A DNA stretch of 44,760 bases from JBNKFQ01 sp050289385. GTDB lineage: Bacteria > Pseudomonadota > Gammaproteobacteria > Pseudomonadales > Porticoccaceae. The stretch is taken from NCBI GenBank assembly GCA_050289385.1, contig JBNKFQ010000164.1, positions 1-44,760 of the forward strand, written 5' to 3'. This document shows, piece by piece, positions 35,039 to 43,804 of the stretch. Below the pieces are notes generated by a model. That model was not told the DNA's origin and searched no databases. It was given only the letters and a program-made list of their open reading frames with translations. The translations under genes and the position numbers were made by a program. Within the stretch, counting starts at the first letter, position 1, and every line of letters begins with the position of its first letter.

Positions 35039-35692
35039 CTATTCGTCTTCCTGTTCTTGCGGCAGACGAGCAAACGGCATCATACCCTGATTCGTACCCA
35101 ATGCAGACCACTCCGTATGGCGAATCATCAACTCGTTGAAGTAGCTCTGTATTTTCTCACGAGCTGCCGGGTCAAGAGTTGTTGTTCCCATTAACACAAC
35201 CTGACGTTGTGGCTGGCGTACAACTGACCTGCCGTTACTACTAACCGTACGTGTTGCCAGCTGCGGTACTTCAAAGCCGCGCGGCATATGGGGTGCGGGC
35301 GATGCCTCATCCCGGCTGCTGTCAGCCGCAAGTTGCGGTGCTTCTTTAACCGTATTTTGCTGATTGTACTGCTGAAAACCCAGGACTGCTACAACAGTAA
35401 CTGATGCCGCTATCGCAGCACGGGCCAGGGGTTTCATAACACGCCCCAGCCGGCCACTTCGGTGAAACGACTCTTCCTGTTCAATAGCAGCGCTGATTGC
35501 GCCGGAAAGGTCAACACGAACGGTGGGTAACTCGCGATGCATCGCTGATCGAGCCAACTGATAACGATGCCAGGAATCCCGCAATTCGAAATTTTGAGAA
35601 ACGGCTTTAAGCGTACGGTGTAGTTCAAGTTCTTCTGCAGCGCCATCCATTAACGCAGACAACGACTCTTTCAGGCGAGTAGTATCGCTCAT
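35039..35692 (-). CDS. mucA: Anti-sigma-E factor MucA/RseA
   Basis: Single-pass inner-membrane anti-sigma factor (217 residues). The cytoplasmic N-terminus (LKESLSALMDGAAEELELHR) is the RpoE-binding RseA domain. A transmembrane helix lies at about 90-108, and the periplasmic C-terminus ends in a Gln/Glu/Asp-rich tail. In this pathway AlgW/DegS and RseP cleave it under stress. It is followed by mucB and preceded by rpoE, 152 bp upstream. Confidence 0.93.
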   Translation of the reverse strand: MSDTTRLKESLSALMDGAAEELELHRTLKAVSQNFELRDSWHRYQLARSAMHRELPTVRVDLSGAISAAIEQEESFHRSGRLGRVMKPLARAAIAASVTVVAVLGFQQYNQQNTVKEAPQLAADSSRDEASPAPHMPRGFEVPQLATRTVSSNGRSVVRQPQRQVVLMGTTTLDPAAREKIQSYFNELMIRHTEWSALGTNQGMMPFARLPQEQEDE

Positions 35693-35844
35693 CTATTTTT
35701 TACCTCGTAGCGGCTTGGTCTGTAAACCTGTCGCGACCTGTCAAAAGGTCGGCCATATATGCCTGGCTTATGAGACAGGGCCTTTCGAGAATGGTTCCAA
35801 CATATTTCAACATTCATTTGACCGGATCGCACGAAATCCCCCCC

Positions 35845-36441
35845 TTACGACTCACCATCCATCAACGCCTTGATACGCTGGTCGATAGACTCACGTGCAC
35901 GAAATATTCTGGAACGAACGGTTCCAACCGGACAATCCATTACATTGGCAATATCTTCATAACTCAGACCCTCGAACTCTCTCAGTGTTACCGCCGTACG
36001 CAAATCTTCGGGGAGTGCTCTGATAGCCTCATCCACAACCATTTCAAGTTCGTCTTTGAACAGCTCGTTTTCAGGCGAATCTACATCCTTCAGATTCTGG
36101 CTGCCAGCATAATACTCGGCATCATCCACATCGACATCGCTGGCGGGAGGGCGCCGATTGCGTGCCACCAGATAGTTCTTGGCGGTATTGACAGCAATGC
36201 GATATAACCACGTATAAAACTGGCTGTCACCACGAAAGTTCTTGAGTGCCCGGTAGGCTTTGATAAAGGCCTCCTGAACCACATCATTGACCTCCTCGTG
36301 ATCATTGATGTAGCGCCCCACTATGGCGTGAACCTTGTACTGATACTTCAATACCAGCAAGTCAAAGGCACTCTTGTCACCTTTTTGTACGCGACTGACC
36401 AACTGATTGTCAGATTGCTGCGCCATCTGGGCTGTCATCAT
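35845..36441 (-). CDS. rpoE: RNA polymerase sigma-E factor (AlgU)
   Basis: ECF sigma factor for envelope stress. Region 2 has FDLLVLKYQYKVHAIVGRY and DVVQEAFIKAYRALKNF; region 4 has LREFEGLSYEDIANVMDCP and GTVRSRIFRARE. ATG 36441 (198 residues) follows AGGGAG; the open frame to 36486 adds an unsupported N-terminus, and ATG 36438 is next to it. The order rpoE-mucA-mucB-rseC-mucD is the classical autoregulated cluster. Confidence 0.97.
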   Translation of the reverse strand: MMTAQMAQQSDNQLVSRVQKGDKSAFDLLVLKYQYKVHAIVGRYINDHEEVNDVVQEAFIKAYRALKNFRGDSQFYTWLYRIAVNTAKNYLVARNRRPPASDVDVDDAEYYAGSQNLKDVDSPENELFKDELEMVVDEAIRALPEDLRTAVTLREFEGLSYEDIANVMDCPVGTVRSRIFRARESIDQRIKALMDGES

Positions 36442-36597
36442 GTCTCCCTGGACATTGTTATTAGGGCCTGCAGGGCCTGTTAACACTAATTAGATTGTCG
36501 CTGCCGGGGGCATTCGGGTCCAAACATACCTTAAGCCATACACTTGATGTACAACCAGACAAGAGAGACATTTGGCTCACCCCCAAAAAACCTGCTT

Positions 36598-36624
36598 GTA
36601 GACCATGCCGCCAGTTAATAGTTC
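36598..36624 (-). promoter_or_regulatory. Candidate sigma-E autoregulatory promoter of rpoE
   Basis: On the minus strand GAACTA (36624-36619), a 16-bp spacer and TCTAC (36602-36598) approximate the sigma-E consensus GAACTT-N16-TCTRA. It sits about 157 nt before the rpoE start. The -10 mismatch lowers confidence. Confidence 0.4.
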
Positions 36625-36648
36625 GGAGTGCGACCACTTCAGCACGAG

Positions 36649-36677
36649 TTCGGTAGGCATATTCAGCTGGCTATACT
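36649..36677 (+). promoter_or_regulatory. Putative promoter of nadB
   Basis: TTCGGT (36649-36654), a 17-bp spacer and TATACT (36672-36677), about 50 nt before the nadB start. The -35 box is weak and the -10 box good. Confidence 0.45.
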
Positions 36678-36728
36678 ATCATGCCCGGCACACAAGTATA
36701 GGAGGCACAACCCCTGCGGAGCAGTAAC

Positions 36729-38381
36729 ATGCCGTCAGGATTGCCAGACAACACGTCCATGACTCAACAGCTTGAATTTGATGTTTTGGTAGTTGGCAGC
36801 GGTGCTGCCGGTTTGACTACCGCCTTGCACCTGGCCGACAAGTATCGCGTCGGCATTATCAGCAAGGCCGCACTGACCAGTGGCTCTACCTGGTTTGCTC
36901 AGGGCGGCATTGCAGCAGTATTTGACAGCGAAGACAGTGTCGAATCCCACGTTGCCGACACCCTGCAAGCAGGTGCCGGTCTCTGCCACCGTGACAGTGT
37001 CGAGTTTGCCATAAAAAACGGCCCGGCCAGTGTTCAATGGCTAATTGACCAGGGCGTGGACTTCACCCGCCAAAACAATGGCAAGGATTACCACCTGACC
37101 AAAGAGGGCGGGCACAGCCACCGTCGCATATTGCATAGCGCCGATGCCACGGGCAAAGAAATATCCAACACATTGGCCGACAAGACTCTCGCTCACCCCA
37201 ACATCGACGTCTATGAGCAACATGCCGTAGTGGACCTGATCACCCGGGCCGACCCCCACTCACGCAAGTTCCGCTGCACCGGAGCCTACGTGATGGACGA
37301 ACGCAATGACTGCGTCAAACTGATGCAGGCCAAAGCCGTCGTACTTGCCACCGGCGGCGCCAGTAAAGCCTACCTGTATACCAGTAACCCGGGTGGCGCC
37401 AGTGGTGACGGTATCGCCGTTGCCTGGCGCAAGGGTTGTCGAGTTGCCAATATGGAATTCAACCAGTTCCACCCTACTTGCCTTTACCACCCGGAAGCAA
37501 AAACCTTTCTGGTTACCGAGGCCCTGAGAGGCGAAGGTGCATATCTGACGCTACCCGACGGCGAACGCTTTATGTCGCGATTTCACCCCGACGCCGAACT
37601 TGCACCCAGAGATATTGTGGCGCGCGCAATCGACCATGAAATGAAACGGCTGGGTTGCGACTGTCTGTACCTGGATATTTCCCATAAATCAACAGACTTT
37701 ATCGAGGCCCACTTTCCCACCGTGCGGAGCACCTGCCTTCAATACGGCATAGACATCACAAAGCAACCGGTTCCGGTGGTGCCCGCGGCGCATTACACCT
37801 GCGGCGGCATTGTGGTAGACCGGCACGGCCGCACCGACCTGCAACACCTTTACGCGGTTGGCGAAACATCATTTACCGGTCTGCACGGCGCCAATCGCAT
37901 GGCGAGCAACTCACTGCTGGAGTGTGTGGTTTACGCGCGCAGTGCCGCGCAACATATCGACGCTATTTTTCCCGATATAGCCGAGCCGGGGCCAGCGCCG
38001 GAATGGGACGAATCGCAAGTCACCCACTCTGACGAAGATGTTGTGCTGTCACACAACTGGGACGAACTGCGTCGATTTATGTGGGACTATGTCGGCATTG
38101 TCCGCACCCGAAAGCGTCTGGAACGAGCGAAACACCGCATCACTGTTTTGCAAAAAGAGATCCACGAGTATTACAGCAACTACAAAATCAGTAAAAACCT
38201 GCTGGAAGTACGCAACCTGACCATGGTGGCCGAACTGATCATCCATTGTGCCATGCGGCGCAAAGAGAGCCGGGGTCTGCACTACACTCTGGACTACCCG
38301 GAAATGTCAGCCGTGGCAAAGGACACCATCATGGTGCCGGATAATTTTGCCGGGCAAGACATTATTGTGGGGGACAATTAA
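36729..38381 (+). CDS. nadB: L-aspartate oxidase
   Basis: FAD enzyme that oxidises L-aspartate to iminoaspartate, the first step of NAD synthesis with NadA. It shows the FAD-binding GSGAAGLTTALHLA, the substrate region TSGSTWFAQGGIAAVF, TRAL-type active-site segment EALRGEGAYL, and the C-terminal helical domain. ATG 36729 (550 residues) follows CGGAG at 9 nt; the next Met (36759) has no ribosome site, although homology begins near it. It is divergent from rpoE, as in many gammaproteobacteria. Confidence 0.96.
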   Translation: MPSGLPDNTSMTQQLEFDVLVVGSGAAGLTTALHLADKYRVGIISKAALTSGSTWFAQGGIAAVFDSEDSVESHVADTLQAGAGLCHRDSVEFAIKNGPASVQWLIDQGVDFTRQNNGKDYHLTKEGGHSHRRILHSADATGKEISNTLADKTLAHPNIDVYEQHAVVDLITRADPHSRKFRCTGAYVMDERNDCVKLMQAKAVVLATGGASKAYLYTSNPGGASGDGIAVAWRKGCRVANMEFNQFHPTCLYHPEAKTFLVTEALRGEGAYLTLPDGERFMSRFHPDAELAPRDIVARAIDHEMKRLGCDCLYLDISHKSTDFIEAHFPTVRSTCLQYGIDITKQPVPVVPAAHYTCGGIVVDRHGRTDLQHLYAVGETSFTGLHGANRMASNSLLECVVYARSAAQHIDAIFPDIAEPGPAPEWDESQVTHSDEDVVLSHNWDELRRFMWDYVGIVRTRKRLERAKHRITVLQKEIHEYYSNYKISKNLLEVRNLTMVAELIIHCAMRRKESRGLHYTLDYPEMSAVAKDTIMVPDNFAGQDIIVGDN

Positions 38382-38793
38382 CGGGAGTCTCTGTTTGCGC
38401 CAAACCCAACGACGCACGCAATCTCCGGTAACCCTCAGGTTCCAGGCTGTCCCGCGCAATCAAAATGGTTTCACTGCCGCCACACAGCAAACGCAGCCTG
38501 AAAACCACCAACCAGTCACTGGCGTAATGGCACGCGGCAAGAGCAGCCGCCTGCTCACTGTCCCTGCCGCCCAAATACCAGACCTCATCTCGCACCGAAA
38601 AAACAGGCGGGCAATGGCCACGCCACACTCGCATCGACCAAAACCACGAACACAACACCACCGCTGCAAACAACAGATGCAGCAGCAAAGTCAATGGCAT
38701 AACCAGGATCGCAACCAGCATCAGACCATGGGAGATCATGACGTAGCACCACAACCAGCGCGACGGGCGCGGATGAAATTCAGTGCTGGTCAC
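38362..38793 (-). CDS. ygfX: YgfX-like membrane protein
   Basis: Protein of 143 residues with two close N-terminal transmembrane helices (about 13-50) and a cytoplasmic domain containing WYLGG. It is the partner usually found next to SdhE; in E. coli YgfX (CptA) has been described as a toxin-like cell-division inhibitor. The start overlaps the sdhE stop by 14 nt, so the two form one operon. Its end overlaps the 3' end of nadB by 20 bp. Sequence similarity in this family is weak, so context carries much of the call. Confidence 0.75.
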   Translation of the reverse strand: MTSTEFHPRPSRWLWCYVMISHGLMLVAILVMPLTLLLHLLFAAVVLCSWFWSMRVWRGHCPPVFSVRDEVWYLGGRDSEQAAALAACHYASDWLVVFRLRLLCGGSETILIARDSLEPEGYRRLRASLGLAQTETPVNCPPQ

Positions 38794-39022
38794 GGCTTTC
38801 GCGAATCACAGTAACGATCCGCGCCAGCTCGGGATCCGGCGGGTCAGTGCGATTAATAAACCAGGCAAACAGGTCCTGATCTTCCCCCTCCAGCAACTGG
38901 TGGTAACGCGCCTTGTCGTCATCAGCCAGGTTCGGATATACCTTCTCGGCAAACGGCAACAGGATCAAATCCAGTTCCAGCATACCGCGACGGCTGGCCC
39001 AAAAGAGTCGGTTTTTATCCAT
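38780..39022 (-). CDS. sdhE: FAD assembly factor SdhE
   Basis: Small helical protein (80 residues) that promotes covalent attachment of FAD to SdhA and FrdA. It carries the family signature RRGMLELD (about residues 11-18), whose RGxxE core is essential. It is co-transcribed with the ygfX-like gene and convergent with nadB. ATG 39022 is supported by the N-terminal alignment with known SdhE proteins. Confidence 0.93.
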   Translation of the reverse strand: MDKNRLFWASRRGMLELDLILLPFAEKVYPNLADDDKARYHQLLEGEDQDLFAWFINRTDPPDPELARIVTVIRESRDQH

Positions 39023-39119
39023 TTTGGTTCCGGTCAGTTAAATTGAAGCAATACCGGATTATAGTGGAAGCGGATTTGTGAACACACTAAGATATCTACC
39101 CCTATGGAATAAATACTGT

Positions 39120-40181
39120 ATGAACGACTGGCACAACTTCTTGCAAAACCTCGGCGCACGACTTCAGGATGGTGTTGTACTCTCATTTGACAATCAGGAT
39201 GTTGACAACCCTGTGCTATCCAATCACACCTGCTTGTTCGATCTAAGCCATCTTGGCATATTGCGCATTATCGGCGAAAGCGCCAGCCAATTATTGCAGG
39301 GGCAAACCACCTGTGATTTCAGGGAACTTGATAATAAACGCAGCCTGATCGGCGCCCTGTGCACCCCCCGGGGAAGGGCAATAGCCAGCTTCCGCGCCCT
39401 GAGACTTGTCGAAGGCGAAATCTCCCTGTTACTGCCCACTGACCAGGTCGATGCAGTAAAAGAATGTCTCGATAAATACAGCGCGTTTTCCAAGGTGACT
39501 ATTGAACCGGGTGCAAACATGCGCGCCCTTGGTCTGTATGGACCACAAGCCAGGCAAATATGTCAGCGATTGGCTGGCTGTACGGAATTGGCAATTGACG
39601 AGATCTGTCATCGTGACACGTGCACCGTAATCTGCTTGTCAGGCGATCGCTATATTTTGTTAACACCGGATGACTCGGCGCAAACGTTATGGGCCGACCT
39701 GGCTACACAGGCCAGCCCGTCTGGTACTCCATTGTGGACCTTGCTTGATATTCGCGATGGCATGGGTGAATTGGTGGCCGCGACCCGCGAGATGTTTATT
39801 CCTCAAATGATCAACCTGCAAGCTCGCCAGGGCATCAGTTTTACAAAGGGCTGCTACACCGGCCAGGAAGTAGTTGCACGTATGCATTATCTGGGCAAAC
39901 TCAAACGCCGAATGTACCGATTGCAAACCTGTTGCAACGAACTTCCCGAACCTGGAACTCCGTGTTACCTGCCTGACAAACAACAAAGTATTGGCAACGT
40001 TGTTATGGCAGCCCGGGTTACGGCGACCCCGTCTGATCATCAAACGAACGACGCTCTGGACATTGAGTTACTGGCCGTACTTACAGAAGACGCAGCAGCT
40101 GGCAAACACTTACGATTTGGTGACTCTGAGCCCAAAACCGTCAAATTATTGACGATCCCCTATTCTCTGGAAATTCCGTGA
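39120..40181 (+). CDS. ygfZ: Folate-binding protein YgfZ
   Basis: Tetrahydrofolate-binding protein related to GcvT, involved in Fe-S cluster enzyme maintenance and tRNA thiolation by MiaB. The hallmark KGCYTGQEVVARMHYLG lies at about residues 242-258, with the redox Cys required for function. ATG 39120 gives 353 residues; a codon at 39078 in the same frame adds residues unlike the family. Divergent from sdhE, an arrangement widely conserved. It overlaps the next gene by GTGA. Confidence 0.93.
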   Translation: MNDWHNFLQNLGARLQDGVVLSFDNQDVDNPVLSNHTCLFDLSHLGILRIIGESASQLLQGQTTCDFRELDNKRSLIGALCTPRGRAIASFRALRLVEGEISLLLPTDQVDAVKECLDKYSAFSKVTIEPGANMRALGLYGPQARQICQRLAGCTELAIDEICHRDTCTVICLSGDRYILLTPDDSAQTLWADLATQASPSGTPLWTLLDIRDGMGELVAATREMFIPQMINLQARQGISFTKGCYTGQEVVARMHYLGKLKRRMYRLQTCCNELPEPGTPCYLPDKQQSIGNVVMAARVTATPSDHQTNDALDIELLAVLTEDAAAGKHLRFGDSEPKTVKLLTIPYSLEIP

Positions 40182-40606
40182 ACGAGTTGCTCGACTGGTT
40201 CAATGCCTATCAACCGCAATTGACCCGGTTGGGGATAATTTCACTGATTATTTTTGTTTGCAGCTTGCTGGTGTTGCCGTGGCTGGTGTCACGTATTCCA
40301 GAGGATTACTTTCTGCACAAACGTCGACAACCGCTGCCCTGGAAAGATCAGCATACGATCTTGCGCACACTACTGCTGATAGGGAAAAACATGCTTGGAG
40401 CAATATTGTTGTGCGGCGGATTTCTGATGCTTTTTTTGCCCGGTCAGGGTTTGCTTACCATGGCTATGGGATTATTGCTGACGGACTATCCCGGCAAATA
40501 CCGTCTGGAGAGACGACTGGTTGCCATTCCCCACATTCTGAACGGGCTGAACTGGCTGCGTAAGAGGGCCGGGACGGAACCTCTACAAGTCGACGGAGAG
40601 GAATGA
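40178..40606 (+). CDS. PGPGW-type transmembrane protein
   Basis: Membrane protein of 142 residues starting with GTG that overlaps the ygfZ stop (GTGA). Two hydrophobic segments are visible: one at about 18-38 and one at about 65-100 (LLIGKNMLGAILLCGGFLML, then FLPGQGLLTMAMGLLL). FLPGQG corresponds to the PGPG motif of the putative transmembrane PGPGW family. The function is unknown. The overlap suggests co-translation with ygfZ, which does not prove a shared role. Confidence 0.7.
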   Translation: MNELLDWFNAYQPQLTRLGIISLIIFVCSLLVLPWLVSRIPEDYFLHKRRQPLPWKDQHTILRTLLLIGKNMLGAILLCGGFLMLFLPGQGLLTMAMGLLLTDYPGKYRLERRLVAIPHILNGLNWLRKRAGTEPLQVDGEE

Positions 40607-40626
40607 CAGTTTCCAGTGGCTGTTCA

Positions 40627-41355
40627 TCAGACCGCAACCGCCTCTTGCAATTCCTCACGCACCACTTCCACATCAGGCAGCGCCCAATCAATTGGTTCAA
40701 GCCCTTTCGACTGCAGATACTCATTGGTTTTTGAAAAATGCCGGCAACCCAAAAATCCACGATGCGCCGACAGGGGAGACGGGTGAGGCGCCTTGAGCAC
40801 AAGATGTTTGCTACCATCAATCAATGCGCCCTTGCGCTGTGCATAGCTGCCCCATAACAGGAACACCAGCCCTTCACGCTGTTCGTTGAGGACCGCGACG
40901 GCACGATCAGTAAACTCCTCCCATCCCTTGCCCTGATGTGACCCGGCATTACCCCGCTCGACGGTCAAAGAGGCATTCAGCAACAATACGCCCTGTTTGG
41001 CCCAGTGCGTCAGACAACCATGTCGAGCCCGCGCTATCCCCAGATCTGCCTCTAATTCCTTGTAGATATTTACCAGCGAGGGCGGAATCTGAACGCCGGG
41101 CAATACCGAAAAACATAATCCATGCGCCTGATTGGGGCCGTGGTATGGGTCTTGCCCCAGCACCACAACCTTCACCTGATCAAAGGGCGTGTAATTAAAC
41201 GCCGCAAACCAGTTGCTACCCGCCGGATAGATCACCTTGCCACGTTGTTTTTCGGCCAATAAAAATGACTTGAGTTCACGCATATAGGGCAACTCAAACT
41301 CCTGTCCCAACACCCTCTTCCAGGACTCATGCAGCTTGATCTTGTCGGTCATCAT
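40627..41355 (-). CDS. ung: Uracil-DNA glycosylase
   Basis: Family-1 glycosylase (242 residues) that removes uracil from DNA to start base-excision repair. The active-site motif GQDPYHGPNQAHG holds catalytic Asp69, and the Leu-loop motif HPSPLSAHRGF is intact. ATG 41355, with GGGGA upstream, or the adjacent second ATG may be used. It is convergent with the PGPGW gene. Confidence 0.97.
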   Translation of the reverse strand: MMTDKIKLHESWKRVLGQEFELPYMRELKSFLLAEKQRGKVIYPAGSNWFAAFNYTPFDQVKVVVLGQDPYHGPNQAHGLCFSVLPGVQIPPSLVNIYKELEADLGIARARHGCLTHWAKQGVLLLNASLTVERGNAGSHQGKGWEEFTDRAVAVLNEQREGLVFLLWGSYAQRKGALIDGSKHLVLKAPHPSPLSAHRGFLGCRHFSKTNEYLQSKGLEPIDWALPDVEVVREELQEAVAV

Positions 41356-41411
41356 GGTATCCCCTACCCCGGTAAGCCGGGTATGTTAACGGAAAAAAAA
41401 CAAGTTCTGAA

Positions 41412-41588
41412 TCAGCGCAACTCACGCATCAAGGCGACGGCCGCCGGACTCTCTCCAAACAGGCCCACTTCAAGATCAGCCCTGCTTACCGACACGGGAA
41501 ACGGAAAGTTTTCTACCTCCGCCAACGCCCTGATGTACTGCAAAATCAACTCAGCATCACTTTTTTTTGCAGGCACTATTTCCAACAT
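41412..41588 (-). pseudogene. Truncated GNAT acetyltransferase (N-terminal remnant)
   Basis: The 58 residues from ATG 41588 (LEIVPAKKSDAELILQYIR, then ALAEVENFP and LFGESPAAVALM) match the first third of GNAT acetyltransferases of the diamine type, which run to about 160 residues. A TGA stops the frame before the acetyl-CoA-binding Q/RxxGxG/A motif, and the following frames to ung show no continuation. It is therefore a remnant. The open frame extends 17 codons further upstream to 41639. Confidence 0.65.
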
Positions 41589-41684
41589 CCCCGGCGCTCC
41601 AGACACAAACAAACACCCCGGTACCTTACTCAAATTCATCAGACATCGACAGATCTCGGCTGAAAACTTTTTTCACTCTTTTGC

Positions 41685-41712
41685 TTGACATCCAAATCCG
41701 AAATGCTATTTT
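41685..41712 (+). promoter_or_regulatory. Promoter of blaI operon
   Basis: TTGACA (41685-41690) with a 16-bp spacer and TATTTT (41707-41712). The -10 box lies inside operator 1, so repressor binding would block RNA polymerase. Confidence 0.7.
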
Positions 41713-41720
41713 TGTAGCAT
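41703..41720. promoter_or_regulatory. BlaI operator 1
   Basis: Perfect dyad ATGCTA/TAGCAT around a 6-bp spacer, overlapping the -10 box. The core pattern GCTA-N6-TAGC is repeated 19 bp downstream, as expected for a dimeric BlaI/MecI repressor that binds its own promoter. Confidence 0.7.
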
Positions 41721-41722
41721 AG

Positions 41723-41738
41723 TGCTAAAAAAATAGCA
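41723..41738. promoter_or_regulatory. BlaI operator 2
   Basis: TGCTA/TAGCA dyad with an A-rich 6-bp spacer, the second copy of the GCTA-N6-TAGC pattern, placed just before the blaI start. Confidence 0.7.
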
Positions 41739-41749
41739 GGCCGTGCAAA

Positions 41750-42181
41750 ATGTCCAAAGATCTCAACAATCAACTCAGCCGTCGCGAGCGCCAGATCATG
41801 GACGTCTTGTTTGAGCACGGCGAAGCCTCCACCCAGGAAGTATTACAGGCGCTTCCCAACCCGCCTGGCTATTCCGCTGTACGAGCCATGCTGGGCAAAC
41901 TGGAGCAAAAAGGAGTTATCGGCCACCGCGAACAGGGCGCCAAATATATTTACTCCCCTGCAATCGAACGTTCCCAGGCGTCTGAATCCGCGATCAAACG
42001 CTTGCTTCGCACCTTCTTTGGCGGCTCCGCGGCGGCTGCCGTAAACACCCTGCTCGACCTCGAACACGACTCGCTCTCCGACGATGAGCTTGCAGACCTG
42101 GAGAAACGCATCGCAAGGGCCCGCAAACGCCAGTCACTCGCCGGTAAAGGTGTACCTCAAAAAGGACCTCGCAAGGAGTAA
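41750..42181 (+). CDS. BlaI/MecI/CopY family repressor
   Basis: Winged-helix repressor of 143 residues. The N-terminal HTH (LSRRERQIMDVLFEHGEAST, then VLQALPNPPGYSAVRAMLGKL) and wing (GVIGHREQGAKYIYSPA) match the BlaI/MecI family; the C-terminal region (LLRTFFGGSAAAAVNTLL) is the dimerisation domain and protease site region. It precedes an M56 metallopeptidase gene by 5 nt. Two dyads at the promoter suggest autoregulation. There is no beta-lactamase in the window, so the regulated target is probably the operon itself. Confidence 0.93.
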   Translation: MSKDLNNQLSRRERQIMDVLFEHGEASTQEVLQALPNPPGYSAVRAMLGKLEQKGVIGHREQGAKYIYSPAIERSQASESAIKRLLRTFFGGSAAAAVNTLLDLEHDSLSDDELADLEKRIARARKRQSLAGKGVPQKGPRKE

Positions 42182-42186
42182 CGGCT

Positions 42187-43719
42187 ATGGACCCGATCTC
42201 AGCGTACCACTGGATAGACTTGTTACTGCTGCGACCATCGCTTGTTATATTAACCTTGTTTATCGCCATGAAAGTCTGCCGTGCAAATTCTGCCGCCACT
42301 CGGCACTGGCTCGCCCTCTGCGGGCTCTGCACCTTGCCATTAATACCTCTTCTGAACTGGCTTACGCCCAATGCGCCAATAGAAATCCTGCCGCCGGACT
42401 GGGCCACCCAAACCGTCTCATCGAATATACCTGGTAACGCGCAAGAATCTTCTGACCCGATTAACTGGTTGCTGGTGTTATACCTTGCCGGGTTCGGGCT
42501 GCTGATGTTGAAATTAATAGTGGATTTACTGCGCCTTGAACGACTGCGTAAAAACCTGAAACCTGTAGACAATGCAGCGTTGCTCCAAATATTTAAACGC
42601 TCTTGCGACAACCTGAAAATCCGTCGCAATGTTGCGCTACAGGTCACCGACCTCGACATGCCCCCTCACGCTTTTGGCTTAATCCGACCGGTCGTCGTGA
42701 TACCGCGCGATATGCTCTCGCGCAACGCAAACAATCTAAAAGCCTTGCTCACACACGAACTGGCTCACATAAAACGTCTTGACTGGCCGATCGCCGTGCT
42801 TGGCAGAACAGTTTGTGCCCTGTTCTGGTTTTTGCCCTGGGTATGGTGGCTGTGGCGCCGCGTGGAAACGCTTGCCGAAAACGCCTGCGACGATCAGGTT
42901 TTAAGGCAAGGCATTGCAGGACATCACTACGCCGAAGAACTGGTCAATATCACCCGCGACAAGGATTGCGCCTTTGCCGTTGCCGCATTCAAAAAGCGTT
43001 CGGGACTTTACCTGCGCATACGCGACCTGCTTGACGAAACCACATCCCACCATCCACTCGGCACACTCGCAAAAACAGGCTCATTACTGTTGTGCAGTTT
43101 ATTGCTGGTTCCCCTGTCGGCACTGCAGGCGACTACCATCAAGTACACGGCAAATCTGTTGGGCGCGAAAATATACCCGGTGGAGACCGCATTACCTGCC
43201 CCTGTCGCGCGGCAGCCAGCTCCTGCTCCCCGGTCCATGCCCAAACCCGTTCTGGCGACGATTCAAATGCCCGGGAGACCAACGGATGAAGAATCTTCAC
43301 ATTTTCATCCGCCGCCAATTACCCTCACTGAAAAAATTGCGCCAGACACACTGGAAAATCCCGCACTAACACTGTCGTCCATTCGCATCGAGGGCCACCG
43401 CCCGCTTACTACGGCGATGCCTCTCTACCCGCAAAAAGCCTTGCAGGAAAATATCGAAGGTGAGGTTACCGTGGGGTACAACATTAATGCAGACGGCGAG
43501 GTCAGCAAAGCGTGGATCGTTGCAGCGCAGCCTGAAAACATATTTAACCGCTCTGCGCTGGATGCCGTTAAAAAATTCCGTTTCCAACCACAGTCGGTTA
43601 ATGGAAAACCTGTTGCCACCAACGATGTGCACAGCCATTTTCGTTATCGGCTCACAGATTCCAGACGAGGAAAACGACAGCAAAAATCCAACAGCAATAT
43701 CGCCAACTCATTTCCCTGA
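42187..43719 (+). CDS. M56 (BlaR1-like) metallopeptidase fused to TonB C-terminal domain
   Basis: Membrane protein of 510 residues. Hydrophobic segments near 12-30, 40-60 and 93-113 precede the cytoplasmic zinc protease domain with HELAH (190-194) and the downstream acidic ENACDD. Another membrane helix follows (about 297-320). A Pro-rich linker then leads to a TonB_C-type domain (about 405-495, with YPQKALQENIEGEVTVGYNI). The penicillin-binding sensor domain of BlaR1 is absent. By family analogy the protease would cleave the BlaI-type repressor; the signal is unknown, and the periplasmic TonB_C domain could be the sensor. Confidence 0.88.
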   Translation: MDPISAYHWIDLLLLRPSLVILTLFIAMKVCRANSAATRHWLALCGLCTLPLIPLLNWLTPNAPIEILPPDWATQTVSSNIPGNAQESSDPINWLLVLYLAGFGLLMLKLIVDLLRLERLRKNLKPVDNAALLQIFKRSCDNLKIRRNVALQVTDLDMPPHAFGLIRPVVVIPRDMLSRNANNLKALLTHELAHIKRLDWPIAVLGRTVCALFWFLPWVWWLWRRVETLAENACDDQVLRQGIAGHHYAEELVNITRDKDCAFAVAAFKKRSGLYLRIRDLLDETTSHHPLGTLAKTGSLLLCSLLLVPLSALQATTIKYTANLLGAKIYPVETALPAPVARQPAPAPRSMPKPVLATIQMPGRPTDEESSHFHPPPITLTEKIAPDTLENPALTLSSIRIEGHRPLTTAMPLYPQKALQENIEGEVTVGYNINADGEVSKAWIVAAQPENIFNRSALDAVKKFRFQPQSVNGKPVATNDVHSHFRYRLTDSRRGKRQQKSNSNIANSFP

Positions 43720-43804
43720 CCAGGGTTAGCACCCCGGTTTATAACTGACAGCTGGCCCCACCCGGTCAGTGCCGGATTACTGCGCTCAAAAAAGGAGAAA
43801 TACC

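Noticed and set aside
35770..36207. 145-residue open frame opposite rpoE
   Set aside because: It is antisense to a well-conserved sigma factor, so it is a shadow.
41395..41411. Terminator after the GNAT remnant
   Set aside because: There is a T-run on the minus strand but no stem directly before it.
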